A stretch of DNA of 64,000 nt from Glebionis coronaria (taxonomy: Eukaryota; Streptophyta; Magnoliopsida; Asterales; Asteraceae). Made by a program: the position numbers and the translations under genes. The notes below the pieces were generated by a model. That model saw nothing but the letters and a program-made list of their open reading frames with translations. It had not been told where the DNA came from and did no database searches. The stretch spans positions 1,302,001 through 1,366,000 of the forward strand of contig JANFOE010000193.1 in the NCBI GenBank assembly GCA_025667525.1. The letters run 5' to 3'. Below, one piece after another: positions 34,297-45,826 of this stretch (its first letter is position 1; each line of letters opens with the position of its first letter).

Positions 34297-36266
34297 CTTT
34301 CTTCCATTGGTCCAAATCAGTCAACTTCTGCCTGTATTCCTCTACTGGGGTAAGAACTCTTGGTGGAGGAAGAAATTCCTCTTCTTGGAGTTCTGGTAAA
34401 CTAGTCCAAGACAAGTCCTTTCTTTGGACACCATAGAAGTTCCCAGCAGGTGGTGGAACACCAGCATACTCTTTCATCCCAATCCCAGTCATATCCTAGA
34501 ATCCCTTTGTTCACTAACACATTTTTCTAGGGTTTGTGGCTTTATCAAATCTCTGAATTTTAAGATCTACATTATCCTTATTTTTTATAGCCTCATCTAA
34601 CTTAGTCGGTAATTCAGCATTGACTCTCTCCATGATGTTTATAATATCAATACTAGCATTTAAATCATGTTTTAAAATATTGATTTGATCTTTTAGGTCA
34701 AGCTCCATTTTCTTATACTCAGCTACAGTCTTTTCAATTTGAGTAAGAGCAAGTTGATAGTTAGACAACTTGCATCTTTCATTAACCACATCTGTTGACA
34801 ATTTTAAAACTTCTTTGTTAAGTTTTTCAGTGTTTAGATGACAACCCTTACTACAAAAGCATCATCATATACCTCATTGTCTGATGAAGATGAGGAGTGT
34901 GCCATGAGAGCATAGTGAACATGCTCTTCTTCTTCCTTTTCTGCAACCAAAGCTTTGTTCTCTTCTTCAACCTTAGCCAAGTAGCTCCAATCCCATCCAA
35001 CACCATCAATTTCTTGCATTGCAACCATGGCTTTGGAATCCTGAGCCTTAATGATTTGGCTTGAGGGTTTTCCAGCATCAGATCTTCTTGGAGATCTGCA
35101 TTCTCTAATAAAGTGTCCCATGCGATGACAATTGTAACACTCAACCTTGGATTTATCAAATCCAGCAGTGTCCTTGGCATTAAAAGTCATCTTCTTCTTT
35201 AATCTTCTATTTCATCTATTTTCCCTTATGCTTGCAAGGGCCATATTCCACTTTATGTCCATCTCCTCCAAATGCTCATCACTAATTTGCTCAAGGTCCT
35301 CATATGTCATTACTGAACCATTGGGCAATGAAGCAATGTATGCACACATAGTATCTAGATCAATACCAGCAGGCTTAACTCTTGGTGAGTCAACTTTGTA
35401 TGTGTCAGCGTCTGAATGTGAGGCGTTGACAAGATTTGATCCAGCGTTAACACAAGCTGATCCAGTAACGGGGTGCATGTATGATTCCTTTTGATCAAAT
35501 TGACCTTCACTATGTGAGAAGAAGGCCATGTTTCCATTGGTAGACTTGCTTCCATGATCCAAAAGAGTTTCATTCTTCACCAGCCTCAGTTTATTGTAAA
35601 CATCATCAATAGTAGAACTTTTGTGAGTGTTATCCGCAATTATAGATGTTGCTTCAATCTTCCATGCATCACCAAGACTTTTAAGAAAAGTGGTGATAAT
35701 ATCAACATCACCAAGCACTGTTCCCATGAAGGACAACTTGCTTATAATGTCAAGAAGTCTGCTTCTCACACTACTTAGATTTTCACTGGGTTGAGCTTTT
35801 AAAACAGCATACTCATGCAAGAGTTGCTTCTTTTTCTCTTGTACAGTATCAGAATTCCCACCATAAACAATTCAAGGGCTGCCCAAAGATCTTTTGCAAA
35901 CTCATAGCTTCTATATTTGTGCTTATTTTCTTGTCCCAAAGAGAGTTTTAGAATGCTTAGGGTTTTCATGTCACTCTTTCTCTTTGCTATGTCCTCAGTT
36001 GAGACAGCTCTACCATCTTCAGGTTTTTCTTTTCGATCCTCTTCAGTAGAGCCTTGAACATTTGTTCTTTGCAAGATGGCAGCTGCAATCTTTTGAGCTT
36101 TATTGAATGTGTTTCCATATTCAATAATTTCCCATAGGGTGTAGTCATGGATTTATAGATACTGTTCTAAGTTAAATTTCCACAGCTCAAAATTGTATGG
36201 GTCTAGCAAGGGAATCTTGATGTTGGGGGTTGAGGAGGAGGAGGAGTTTACTTCTGGGGTAGACAT
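34297..36266 (-). pseudogene. gag: E0 gag, N-terminal and middle part (broken)
   Basis: Start ATG at 36266 (MSTPEVNSSSSS), an early stop TAA at 36153-36155, then frames 36074-35799, 35820-35212, 35190-34834, 34801-34514 and 34492-34297. It shows a copia gag (UBN2-type) domain (LKAQPSENLSSVRSRLLDI, FLKSLGDAWKIEATSI), a first CCHC knuckle CYNCHRMGHFIREC near 35120, acidic E/K-rich and coiled-coil-like segments, then VPPPAGNFYGVQRKDLSW up to the E2 junction. At least four frame breaks. The gene continues at 11347 on the other side of E2. A second knuckle is found there, so the gag has two CCHC motifs. Confidence 0.88.
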
Positions 36267-36347
36267 GATGTTTTTAGGGTTTTGTGAAAATTAGGGTTTT
36301 TGGCGATTTAGGGTTCTTGTGTTCATTAGATCAAAGTTTCTCAACAA

Positions 36348-36359
36348 GCTCTGATACCA
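36348..36359 (-). promoter_or_regulatory. E0 primer-binding site
   Basis: Minus-strand TGGTATCAGAGC, the standard plant copia site complementary to initiator-Met tRNA, just inside the LTR. Confidence 0.93.
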
Positions 36360-36361
36360 CT

Positions 36362-36875
36362 TGTTGATCCCAAACTTAGATCGATTTAGCTTGTGTACAC
36401 GAGATTAAATCAAGTTAAACACGTAGAGAAACTTTGTTGTGTATAAAACGATTTAAGTATTATGCGGAATTAATACTCAAACAAGAACACACAAACAATG
36501 TAAACCAAACTTTCACTTGATTGATTAGAAAAAACTTGCGTACAATGAAAGTGTTAAACGTATGAAAACTTATATTGAAACAAAACCTAAAGGCCTCCTT
36601 TTATATACATAAGGAGCCTTGTACAAGAGTCTACGTATCAGCTATTTTAGGTAAAGATAAATATAGAAAATACATTGTTGATCATATCTCTATTAGAAAA
36701 AAACTAGAAACATAATACGTGTAGACTAAGTCTTCTATCAGTGCTTGACTTCATTCTATCAACGCTTGACATCTTCCTGTCAACGCTTGTTCTGTCAACG
36801 CTTGTTTTCTTCTTATCAATGTCCCGATTACTCTTGTTAGCGTCCAAGTGTACTGGCTATATTTTATTCCCAACA
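36362..36875 (-). repeat. E0 5' LTR
   Basis: 514 bp, minus strand TGTTGGGAAT ... GATCAACA with 5-bp inverted ends TGTTG/CAACA. Near its start (36738-36850) are six degenerate copies of CAAGCGTTGA. The 3' LTR is outside the window. Confidence 0.88.
36738..36850 (-). repeat. TCAACGCTTG repeats in the copia LTR
   Basis: Plus-strand copies ATCAGTGCTTG, ATCAACGCTTG, GTCAACGCTTG, GTCAACGCTTG and two weaker ones, spaced 17-20 bases. The same word recurs in the gag and in the integrase-RT linker of the same element. Confidence 0.7.
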
Positions 36876-39800
36876 CGTGGGTTTTGGTAATCTTGATTTA
36901 CCGTTACGCCGCCGTTTTACACGACACTTGTACATGGATTACATCTTATTTCATTGACCGTTTTACGTTTCGACTTTGACTTACAACATCCGTTGTACCT
37001 TGAACACATGATCATTTATTATGTGACGATTGTTTGGAATACGATCCTACTTGTATCCTCCCTTTTCATTAAACCTCCTCGCCTCAGGAGTGTGACTTGT
37101 TAATATTTTGTTTCTTTCTCGGTATGTCTTGTGATTTTGGAAAATCACGCCGCCAAGAGACCTTTCTGCATTGCATCTTGCAATCGAAGACACAGATGTC
37201 ATGCGTCGTTTTTGATTTCTTAGATTTTCGTTGGTATTCTTGAACCATTTCTATACTGTGTTTTCTTTACATGATTAATATACAGTTTATCTTCTTTCGT
37301 CTTTATGGAATCCACAAGTCTTGTGTGTACATTAATTCTGGGTTATTATGAAATTAGATTTAATTTCAAGCTGTGTCGAAAAATATACTTTGTACAGAAA
37401 CTTTACAGGAAATTTAACAGTATCGAGAAAATATTTTTATAACATTAGACATAAAAATATATATGTTTACCTGTTGAGATGTTCGTCTAGGACATAATAC
37501 TTTACCAGTAAACATTAAAATCGAGCAAGTTATGCTCATTCGAGATTGTATAATCTAAGAAGTTATTCTCTGAATAATTCTAAAATATCATTTTGTTGAC
37601 AGATTTAATGCAAGGGCATTTTCATCCATTTTAATCTGTTTCAAGTCTCGAGTAAAACTAGAAAGTTGTCAGAAACATCGTTTTACACCAAATTACTCTA
37701 GATTTCGAGTCTTAAAATGTCATTTAGTGAATCAATTGGTCTAGTCAAACCCAAAAGTCAAAGTTGACTAGAAAAAAAAAGAAAGAGGGACAATACTGAT
37801 AAAATTTAAAAGTATGGATTGAAGCGTTTTTGAGTTCGTTTGAGCTCGTAAAACTTTAACTAATGATATTTTACAAAATAAAAACAATGATTGCGTTTGA
37901 ACAAGTATAAAATAGTAACTTTGAGTTTGGTCATACATATACATAGATCTTGAACTTTTGAAATTCGGTAAGTTCCTAATATAAAAACTTTTCGGAGTGA
38001 TCGTACTATTTGTTAACTGATACCCTACTTTCTTAAAAGTATATTATTGTCAAATGAATTACGATGTGAACACCTACGGATTCCTTTATCCTTTCTTTTA
38101 TATATGACTTATTTGTCAATCTATATTGTCTTTCTTTGCTTCTATCGTACCACTGAATTGGACCGAGGTTGAAGTTCTTGCTTTCGTATCGTTCGTTACC
38201 ATCTTGACACGTGTCTATTGAAGATTTCGGCTAAACCTCTTGAAACCTTATCACCTTGTAACCATTTCGTTGATTGTCTTGAACTACTCCTTATTTCCCT
38301 CTTGTAACCCACTCGCTACTTTATAAACTATTGTCATGTTACCATATAAACTCAAACTGGTCTTGTTTGCGAATCATTTTACAAAAGGTTTCATTTGTGC
38401 TTTCTTAAATAATTGAATGCTATCTTATAAAATTAATTTATATTAATTTTACAATGTATTCTCACAAATTGTTCTACCTTTGGTCTTATAAAGAATCTTG
38501 TAACATTACAATTGTTGAATTAAATATCTAGCCAGTAACTTATCGGCGAATAGTTTCATAAACTATTTTGATTTCTGTTTTTACAAATGGCATTATATAC
38601 ATATTTTAATTAATATGATATGTAATACTGGTTTGACGAAGCCGAGCATCGCATTGCTAGTCCTAAATTATGCATGGCCTGATCACCTATGCTTAATTTA
38701 GAAGGAACCATGCTAGGCCGTATAGTAGTCACCCTAAAACACTGGGCCAAGAATCAACTTTTTAATTATGTTCATTAAAAAGTTAGATAAGTAAAGTTTT
38801 GAAAACTTTTACATCTTATGCGAGTAGCAACAATTCACGACATACACATATGAACCCTTATCTTATCTTGAACAAAGTACATGCCTCAAGCACATATTCC
38901 CTTACTCAACAATCTTTGTTTTACCTGTTACCTCATCATCCTCATGATACGATTTTCGTTACCATTTGCCTAAATTCTTACCATTGATACCAGACTTGAA
39001 AGATTCATCGTTGTTATGCTTCTAAATTGATCGATCTTCTTTATCTATTTTGGTAGACCTTCGAAACATCTCTGGACGCGAATAGTGATTTATGACTGGA
39101 AGTGACCAATGATTTCGTGTATCCGTCATGATGTGTGTTAGACACTATCGTCTTGAAATTCATTTGAGTGAATTATGTGTTGATTTTGTCTTTCATTGCT
39201 AATGTTGTTCATTTTACTAGAATTCCTCTCAAGTAACTTCTTAATAATTTTCTTTGATTCAAAAATTCGTTGTGTGGCTTTTCTCTTTCGATCGTAAGCC
39301 GACCACCGAGAAATTAATAAGCCGTTATTGGTGTCACCAACTGCATTCAAGAAGTGATGACTTACTATAATCCTTGTTTCTTATTATTTTTATCATTGAC
39401 GCGACTATTCTATCACGTTTGTTAAGTATTGATACGATATTTGTTTTATTCCCTTGTGTTATCACTCGCATACAGATTGTTGACCTTTATATGATTCATA
39501 TTCGTTGCTGTCTTGTCACCTTTTGAAACCAAAAAATGATACGTGTTTATCATTTGATACCTTAAACACTTTTTTGAATTTCTAAAAATTATTATTAATT
39601 TATAAGAACGTTTTATATATTTTATCAAATGTTTAAATTACTAAAATAACCGTTTCAAGTTAAATACCAGATATATATATCATCTTTGGGAAATTTACCT
39701 AGTGTTTCAAAGGATATCTGGTTGTATCTTTTAAAGTAATTGATTTTATCATACTTTACCTTCAATAAAATGAAATTATTAAATTAATTTATAATTTCTA

Positions 39801-40525
39801 ACAGTGATTCTAAATAACTTGGAAAATATGATTTTCTATAATGGTAACGTTAAACCTGAGTTTTAACAATAATTTCATACAGTCACCCGAAAAGCTCTTA
39901 AGCTGATCAAAATAACTATTTGAACTGAGTTACTTTTACCTTGAAGTCCTGATCAAGAAAAAGATTTAACAACTGTTTACCCACTCATTTTATATAGAGT
40001 TTGATTTTTAAATCACTACACCTTGTAAAATTTTCTTTTAATCAAGAAAATATTTAAACTGAGTTTTAAAGTAATCCCAAAATCCTAGACAACTGATTGT
40101 GACAACTTGTATTTTAAATAATCATATGTAATTCATTTTTTCCCTTCTAGTTCGCTTGTAACTAGACTATTACATTTTAAGATTGTCACGTTTTACAGCT
40201 GCACGATTTGCGACCCCTTGTTGATTTACAATCTTGGTTCGTCTTATCGCACTTTGTCCGTTTAAGCGATTCTTGCATTCATTCTATCTTTTGAATATTT
40301 CCCCGTACTGAAAAAGTCATTATTCTAATCCGAGTTCGAAAAAGTTATTCGTAAAGGAGTTAAGAAAACTGAAGCATAGTGAATTCTAACCGTTAAGATT
40401 CGTCGTGGTGCAGAAATTACCTTGGAAGCAATGAATTTTGTTCTACACTTTGTACCTCCTCTTACATCTTCTACTGTTTTCAGGAGAACTCTGGGGACCA
40501 GAGTTCCTTTAGGGGGGAAGACCGT
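36876..40525 (+). other. Degenerate sequence, probably inside of gypsy element E5
   Basis: No usable ORF. The only coding trace is at about 40340-40430, where VKKTEA ... LTVKIRRGAE..LEA loosely follows the last residues of gypsy pol proteins of the kind ending in VKVRWxxxRGPEFTWE. It is followed by a purine run (AGGGGGGAAG, 40512-40521) and the E5 LTR start. The stretch 36876-40300 shows nothing I can name. Confidence 0.4.
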
Positions 40526-43354
40526 GAGAACCCGTACTTTCTGAGCATTATTTTATTCTTTAATTCGTGTTTCTTGAATTTTTCAATGATGAGACCGCAA
40601 TTATACATGGTCTCCTCGTCCAAATCGGGCTTAAAACGGTTAAATATTCATAAATACCATAAAATGTGCTCGTATTTGTTTGTTGTATGTTTTAGGTATG
40701 AATATCAAGAAAAAGACAAAAAGATCACAAGAAACAAAGAAAAACGAACACGGGAAACGAAGCCGCACAATGAACCGGGCCCGAATCATGATTTTCCATT
40801 GAAGTCCTTGAAGTTTGAAGATTTGTCAAGATTGGTCCCTTAACTTTCAAAGACTTTTCATTTTAAACCCTTGCAAAACTCAAAAATTTCATTTGGGTCC
40901 CTAAAATGATAAGATATTACATATTTGGTCCTTGAAGAATGCTAAATTGCATATTTGATCCTTGTTTAAAAGTTGGGAAATATCATGTGCCACTTTTGAC
41001 AAATGGTACAAAGTAAATATAAAGGAAATTGGGAAAAAGCTGAAATAACTTAAGATGACAACAAATTGGAGCTTGGAGGGTGTGTTCTGCCTAGACAACA
41101 AAACTCTTCCCACCATTCACATACTGCCATCTCATCTAACCCACCCATTACCACAAACCGACCCACCACCAGCCCAATTCTTTAAACCCGGTTTTATTAA
41201 TGATGGTCAAATAGTCAAATCTTTATTAAACGTGGGTAACATCTGATCTTTACCAAAAATGGATTAAACCATCACCCTTTTACCCTTGAAACCTAGAACT
41301 CCATCCAGATGAAATTAACCAAACCTCAAAGTAAATTCCCAGTTAACCACAGGGGTTTTGACCTGTACCCCACACCCAACCATCCCACATGTCAAGATTC
41401 GAGGCCACATCAGTTGGGGGACCAAACCAGCTCACATGAATCACCTATCACTTTCGTTTGCAGCATATGAAGACTAATGAACGAATAGATTTTATTGCTT
41501 GGTGCCCACAACTAAACCAACGCATCTCCATCTCTGCTACATCACATGACACCAAGAATGCAGCCAAAGACCAAATTTCAAACTTGGAATATTCTGATAA
41601 TTATGCTAGGGTAGTTTAGGAAGTTTGTATTCCAGCTAGGGTTTCATTCATATACTTTTCATTTAGTATAAATAGGCCTCTAGTAGCAGCTTGTAGTTTT
41701 GTTCCAATTTTTAGTTCTCAAAATTTGTAATATGATATTCAAATTTGATGAATAAAATTGAGTTCTTTTATTTTAAAATTGTCATTTACTTTATTGCACA
41801 CTTTAATTTTTAGTCAATTTAATTTTCCTGAAAAAGATGAGGTTATAAAAGGTTTGTGAAAAGATTCTTGAAAGAAAGAAGAAAGTTTTTGATTTTTTTT
41901 AAAAAACAAAGTGTTACTGTTCACGTTACTATAGCATGCGCTACTTGGTTATGCTCTCTAAAAAATAGCTGGTTCAAGGGAGTTTATGTTTTTGGTTGAA
42001 GATTTGAAGCTGTTGGAAGCTTGGTTGTTATTTACTTGGTGGTTTCAAGGTTTGAAGAGGAGTTGCTTCCTTGGTTCTTGGTTATTCAGTCTTTGGTTAA
42101 GAATTGAAGGTTATTGCGGTAGTGATCATTTGGTATAAGCATTGGGTGATAATCTTGGATTAAGCTAAGGTGGGTTTGGAATGGTATAAGCTTAAGAGAG
42201 GAGAGGTTGAGATACTTGTAGCTGTGGTTACAGTCTTCAAAAATCTTGGACCTTATGTAAGTGACTTCCCCCTTTGTTAAGTTCATTTTTTTTCTATAAA
42301 TATGTCATAGCTTAATCTACATGCTTATGTGCTTATTTGCTTATTTGCCCGATTTCTTGCTTCATTAATTTCTTATTTACTTTTATGTTACTTACTTTAT
42401 ATGCTTTTCAAGTATTCTGCTTTTCGTAGTGTCGAGTTTTCATTTTCTGTTTTATAACTGTGTTTGGAAGAAGTTTTTTTTATTTTGTCATCAACATAAG
42501 GTTAAGTTTAGTTCTCAATTGCAACGTTAGTTGGAGGTTTAGAGTAGTAGTAATCAACTTTTCTTTAAGTCATATTCATAAAAACAAAAATATTGTATTT
42601 TTTTGTGGTTCATGAATTCTATAAGCAGTAGGTTTTAGAATCTCCCTATTTGAGGTTAATTGTGTTATGTTGAGATTGATTTCGACTTGTACTGAGTTAT
42701 TTTAAAGATTGGCATTGTTGTTGAAGGTCATCACCACTTAGATTCCAGTTTGAGTAATAAACTTGGCCAAAAGTGGCCAAGTTTATGTCATTTAACACCA
42801 GCAGGTATTACTCTCTCATTTGGAGGAGTTACGAGCTAATTTTTAGAGTATAGATAGCTTAGGAGATTCAGAATATCTGTTTCCAAAAATTATTGGGTGT
42901 TATGCTTTTTAGAATAAATTATTTATGAGTAGAATATGGCTAAAACTCCTTTTATTTGCACCTAAGTACACCATCAGCTGCTGTGGTGTTGATTGGAAGA
43001 TTTAGGATTTGCAACTCAGATTTTAGATAGTCTAGATGGTGATGATTTTCGGTTTTTAGTGCGCTTCAAGAAAAATGTAAACATCAGCTTTAAGAATAAG
43101 CTACAAGTTGCCTTAAAAGTTCTTAAAATTGTACTATTCTTGCAGCCATTGTAGCACCTTTCTTAGGCTCTTTGATTTTCATAGAATTGTGTTCATTTGT
43201 GGTTTATGTGGTGGTATTTGATTTATGTTTGTTGTATTTGTGATTTTTACTATTTGTTATCAACCAAGGAAGCCAACTGCTTCTTTGGTTTGCTTATCTG
43301 CTTATTACCAAAATTTCCCAAGAAAAAGCTGTCAAAAAAAATATACAACAGAAA

Positions 43355-43433
43355 GTGGAAGCAGTAGGTCTCGAACCACTGACCACACACACTGAATAAG
43401 ACGTAACACACAACCCCTAACCATCTGATCTAC
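43355..43433 (-). repeat. tRNA-like sequence 1 in the E4 5' LTR
   Basis: Minus strand: D-arm-like GATCAGATGGTTAGGGG and, about 45 bases on, T-arm-like GTGGTTCGAGACCTAC. The copy in the 3' LTR (51632-51708) has the better paired GGGGTTCGAGACCC. Pol III A- and B-box-like, no good acceptor stem. Confidence 0.5.
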
Positions 43434-43524
43434 ACCCTTATTTGTTTAAGTCTCCTTACAAAGTTTGTTTTTTACAGTTTTTTTTTTATTTTCTTCCTGT
43501 ATTAAAAAGGTAAATTGCGAAAAA

Positions 43525-43602
43525 GCGTTGCTGGTGGGTTTCGAACCCATGACCTCACCAGCATAAGAGACGCAGCAGCCCCAACCAGTGACCATCTGCT
43601 CA
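43525..43602 (-). repeat. tRNA-like sequence 2 in the E4 5' LTR
   Basis: Minus strand: GCAGATGGTCACTGGTT, then ATGGGTTCGAAACCCAC with a perfect TGGG/CCCA stem. Same in the 3' LTR at 51797-51874. Likely tRNA-derived. Confidence 0.55.
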
Positions 43603-44404
43603 GTGTTAATTTTTTGTTACTTTTCCTTCTTTATTTCTTTTATATTGTCTTTTTGTTTGGTATATATTAAGCTTATAAGCCCATACAGCTTATTTCGTAG
43701 CTTATTTTAGCTCTTTTATCTCTCCTTTTATTTTTCCTAGGTTTTAAAAAGTGTTAAGAACATTTTATATATTTTTGGATTTTTCAGAAAACTATTTATT
43801 ATTTTTAATCATTTAATTAGTTTTAAACTTAATTAATTCATAATAAAAAATATAAAAGTCAAAAAAATATAATTCTTTTCTTCAAAATTTTATTTTGTCA
43901 TTTAGAATGTAGGAAAAATAAATTTGTCTTTGTAAACTTTAAAAATTTATATTTAGCTTTAATATCGCGTTTTTGTTTTCGTATTATTTTCGTTCAGATT
44001 CGTACATTTGTTTTTTTAGGCCATTTGTATTTTTTTAATTATTCATATTTCTTTTTAAGTTTAATTAGCTCATTTTAAGTTAAGTCTTTATTTTATTTTT
44101 TTATTTTTTTTATTTTGTCGGATTCTACGTTACGTTTCACGTTTCACGTTTCACGTTTTCGCGTTTTACGTCGTACGTTGTTTTTAGCGTAGTCCGTCTT
44201 CCGTTTTCTTTTTTTTTGTCTTTCCAAAAAACGTAACATCTCATTTAAATAACGTCTATATTTTTGGCTAAACACCATACCTCCCCGAGAACGAACTTGA
44301 TTATCGGTATTTTCGTTTTTCACAAAACGTACGTACTAATACTTACCCGCTTTTGTCGCTTTGTTTTTCCTAAAATAAAGTGTACAAATACTCAACATAA
44401 AAAA

Positions 44405-44417
44405 TGGCGCCGCTGCC
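44405..44417 (+). promoter_or_regulatory. E4 primer-binding site
   Basis: TGGCGCCGCTGCC, ten bases after the LTR end by TG ... CA (E2 and E3 have two), so either the LTR is longer at its end than I set it or the spacer is unusual. Confidence 0.8.
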
Positions 44418-45200
44418 AGGGAGGTGTGTTTAGCCATATTTAATTATCGTGTTTATTTGAGTGTTTACGTTTTATCGTAAATACTTCCTTTTATTTTTCT
44501 ATACTATTAGCTATACAAGTAAATACGTGTTAAATTGAACTCAATTAACACAAAATCGTTTTCTCGTTTTTATTGTGCATAATATATTGTATTTACGTAG
44601 AACAATTAACACACAATAATTATCTAAATACGCGAGAAATCGCACCTCAATAGTTGAGCGTTCCGGTCTCTATTGTTGTATCGAATTCAAACGAAATCAA
44701 AGGCAAAATAGATAAATACTCTTAATTGGTTTAATCTTGATAAATACAAACTATAAGGTGGGTATAAGGAGGTTGTATTTCACGACCTAAGGAAAAAAGG
44801 CTCTTAAGTGCTTCGCGCCGCCTCGTTTTCTCCGCTCGCTTGTGCGTATTTTGAAAGTGACGATTAATTAGGGGTTTGCCAACTCAAGTATTATTAATCT
44901 ATTTTTGTGAGTTTTAATTATTGAACCTCGAAACGTTTTGGCGTTCCGCCAACGTTTCAAAGTCGACGAGGGTTTTTACTTCACGTGATTACCTTCATTC
45001 TTCTTGGATTCATTAATCGAGACCTTTGATTAGTGGATAATTTTTGTAGATTAATTTCTACGTAATACACCAAAATTCCAAAAAAAAATTAAAAAACCAA
45101 AAACACAAAAATAATCTTCTCATTTTCCCTCTATTTTCATAATTCTTTTCTTGAAACCTCTAATTTGTTTAATTCTCGATTACGATTTTCGCGTTACATT
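44418..45200 (+). other. E4 leader
   Basis: Contains CTTAAGTGCTTCGCGCC (44803-44819) and, before it, GCGTTCCGGTC and AATAGATAAATACTCT in the same order as in the E3 leader. No ORF. Candidate packaging region. Confidence 0.7.
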
Positions 45201-45806
45201 ATGTCGAATGATGGTTACTATTCGTGTCCATATTGTGGAGGACCGCCCGATGGTGGTAATTGTTATAATTGCGAGATCTTAGGAGGAAGGGAGGGTTATA
45301 TCTACAACTCTCCTCAAAACAACAATGGTGACGGATTTCAATCATACGACCAAGGTCACCAATCGTCTTCGTTTTATTCGTCGAATGATTCGTCTTATTA
45401 TTGTGATAATAATCAAGACGATGAAACGAATCAAAACGCCTATGGTTACGAATTCCAATCATATGACCATACTCCACAGCCGCCCTCGTCTTATTCATGT
45501 GATTTTTGCGGTTTGGAGCACGATTTCAGATTTAGTTGTACGAATAACTATAATGACCACAAACCGAATCCTAATTTCTATGACCAACCTTCGCAATACA
45601 CACCGTCATATTCATGTGAGAATTGTGGAAATGAACCTCATTATGGATATGATTGTCAACCGATGAATCAAAATACGTCTTTCGACAACGAATTCAACGG
45701 ATTTGACGAATCACCTCCACAAGATATGAATTACAATTGTAACAATGGGAATTTTTATCCACACAACGAACCGGATTTTTCTCAAAATCCGTGTTGCGAC
45801 ATTTAG
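45201..45806 (+). CDS. E4 ORF1: protein with repeated zinc knuckles
   Basis: 201 codons from ATG 45201 (MSNDGYYSC); an in-frame ATG-like start 12 codons upstream is less likely. Three knuckle-like motifs: CPYCGGPPDGGNC (about 9-21, histidine replaced by proline), CDFCGLEHDFRFSC (about 100) and CENCGNEPHYGYDC (about 139, canonical CX2CX4HX4C). Between them are Y/Q/N/S-rich spacers with repeated FQSYD. ... SSxYS. Reading on past the TAG at 45804-45806 in the same frame gives GGPHDNQC, the rest of a fourth knuckle. It resembles an amplified form of the CGGPH knuckle of Athila gag (E3 CVTCGGPHSYEQC) without the gag core. It probably binds RNA. I know similar hypothetical proteins from Asteraceae gene sets. 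Confidence 0.75.
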   Translation: MSNDGYYSCPYCGGPPDGGNCYNCEILGGREGYIYNSPQNNNGDGFQSYDQGHQSSSFYSSNDSSYYCDNNQDDETNQNAYGYEFQSYDHTPQPPSSYSCDFCGLEHDFRFSCTNNYNDHKPNPNFYDQPSQYTPSYSCENCGNEPHYGYDCQPMNQNTSFDNEFNGFDESPPQDMNYNCNNGNFYPHNEPDFSQNPCCDI

Positions 45807-45826
45807 GGGGGGCCTCACGATAACCA

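Larger units (their letters stand above)
8297..36875 (-). mobile_element. E0: Ty1/copia retrotransposon, split by E1 and E2
   Basis: Pieces in element order: 5' LTR 36875-36362, primer-binding site, gag 36266-34297, (E2), gag remainder 11347-10736, protease-integrase-RT start 10547-8297, (E1). The RT, RNase H and 3' LTR must lie left of the window. Several stops and frameshifts show it is an old, dead copy. It is the outer host of two nested Athila-type insertions. Domain order protease-integrase-RT defines copia. The integrase wording suggests the Tork group, but that is not certain. Confidence 0.92.
40587..44394 (+). repeat. E4 5' LTR
   Basis: TGATGAGACC ... AATACTCA. Stem GATGAGACC with GGTCTCCTC (one mismatch). 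GGTCC-rich U3 segment 40830-40960, TATAAATA at 41667-41674, two tRNA-like sequences (43355-43433, 43525-43602), a microrepeat of ACGTTTC at 44135-44158. Confidence 0.93.

Noticed and set aside
38130..38180. Gypsy pol wording (PLNWTEVE) in the region left of E5
   Set aside because: Only a few residues match, and the distance to the possible pol end at 40.4 kb is far too long to be collinear.
43355..43602. Functional tRNA genes
   Set aside because: T-arm and D-arm words are present, but there is no paired acceptor stem and no clear anticodon stem, and both copies vary within the LTRs.
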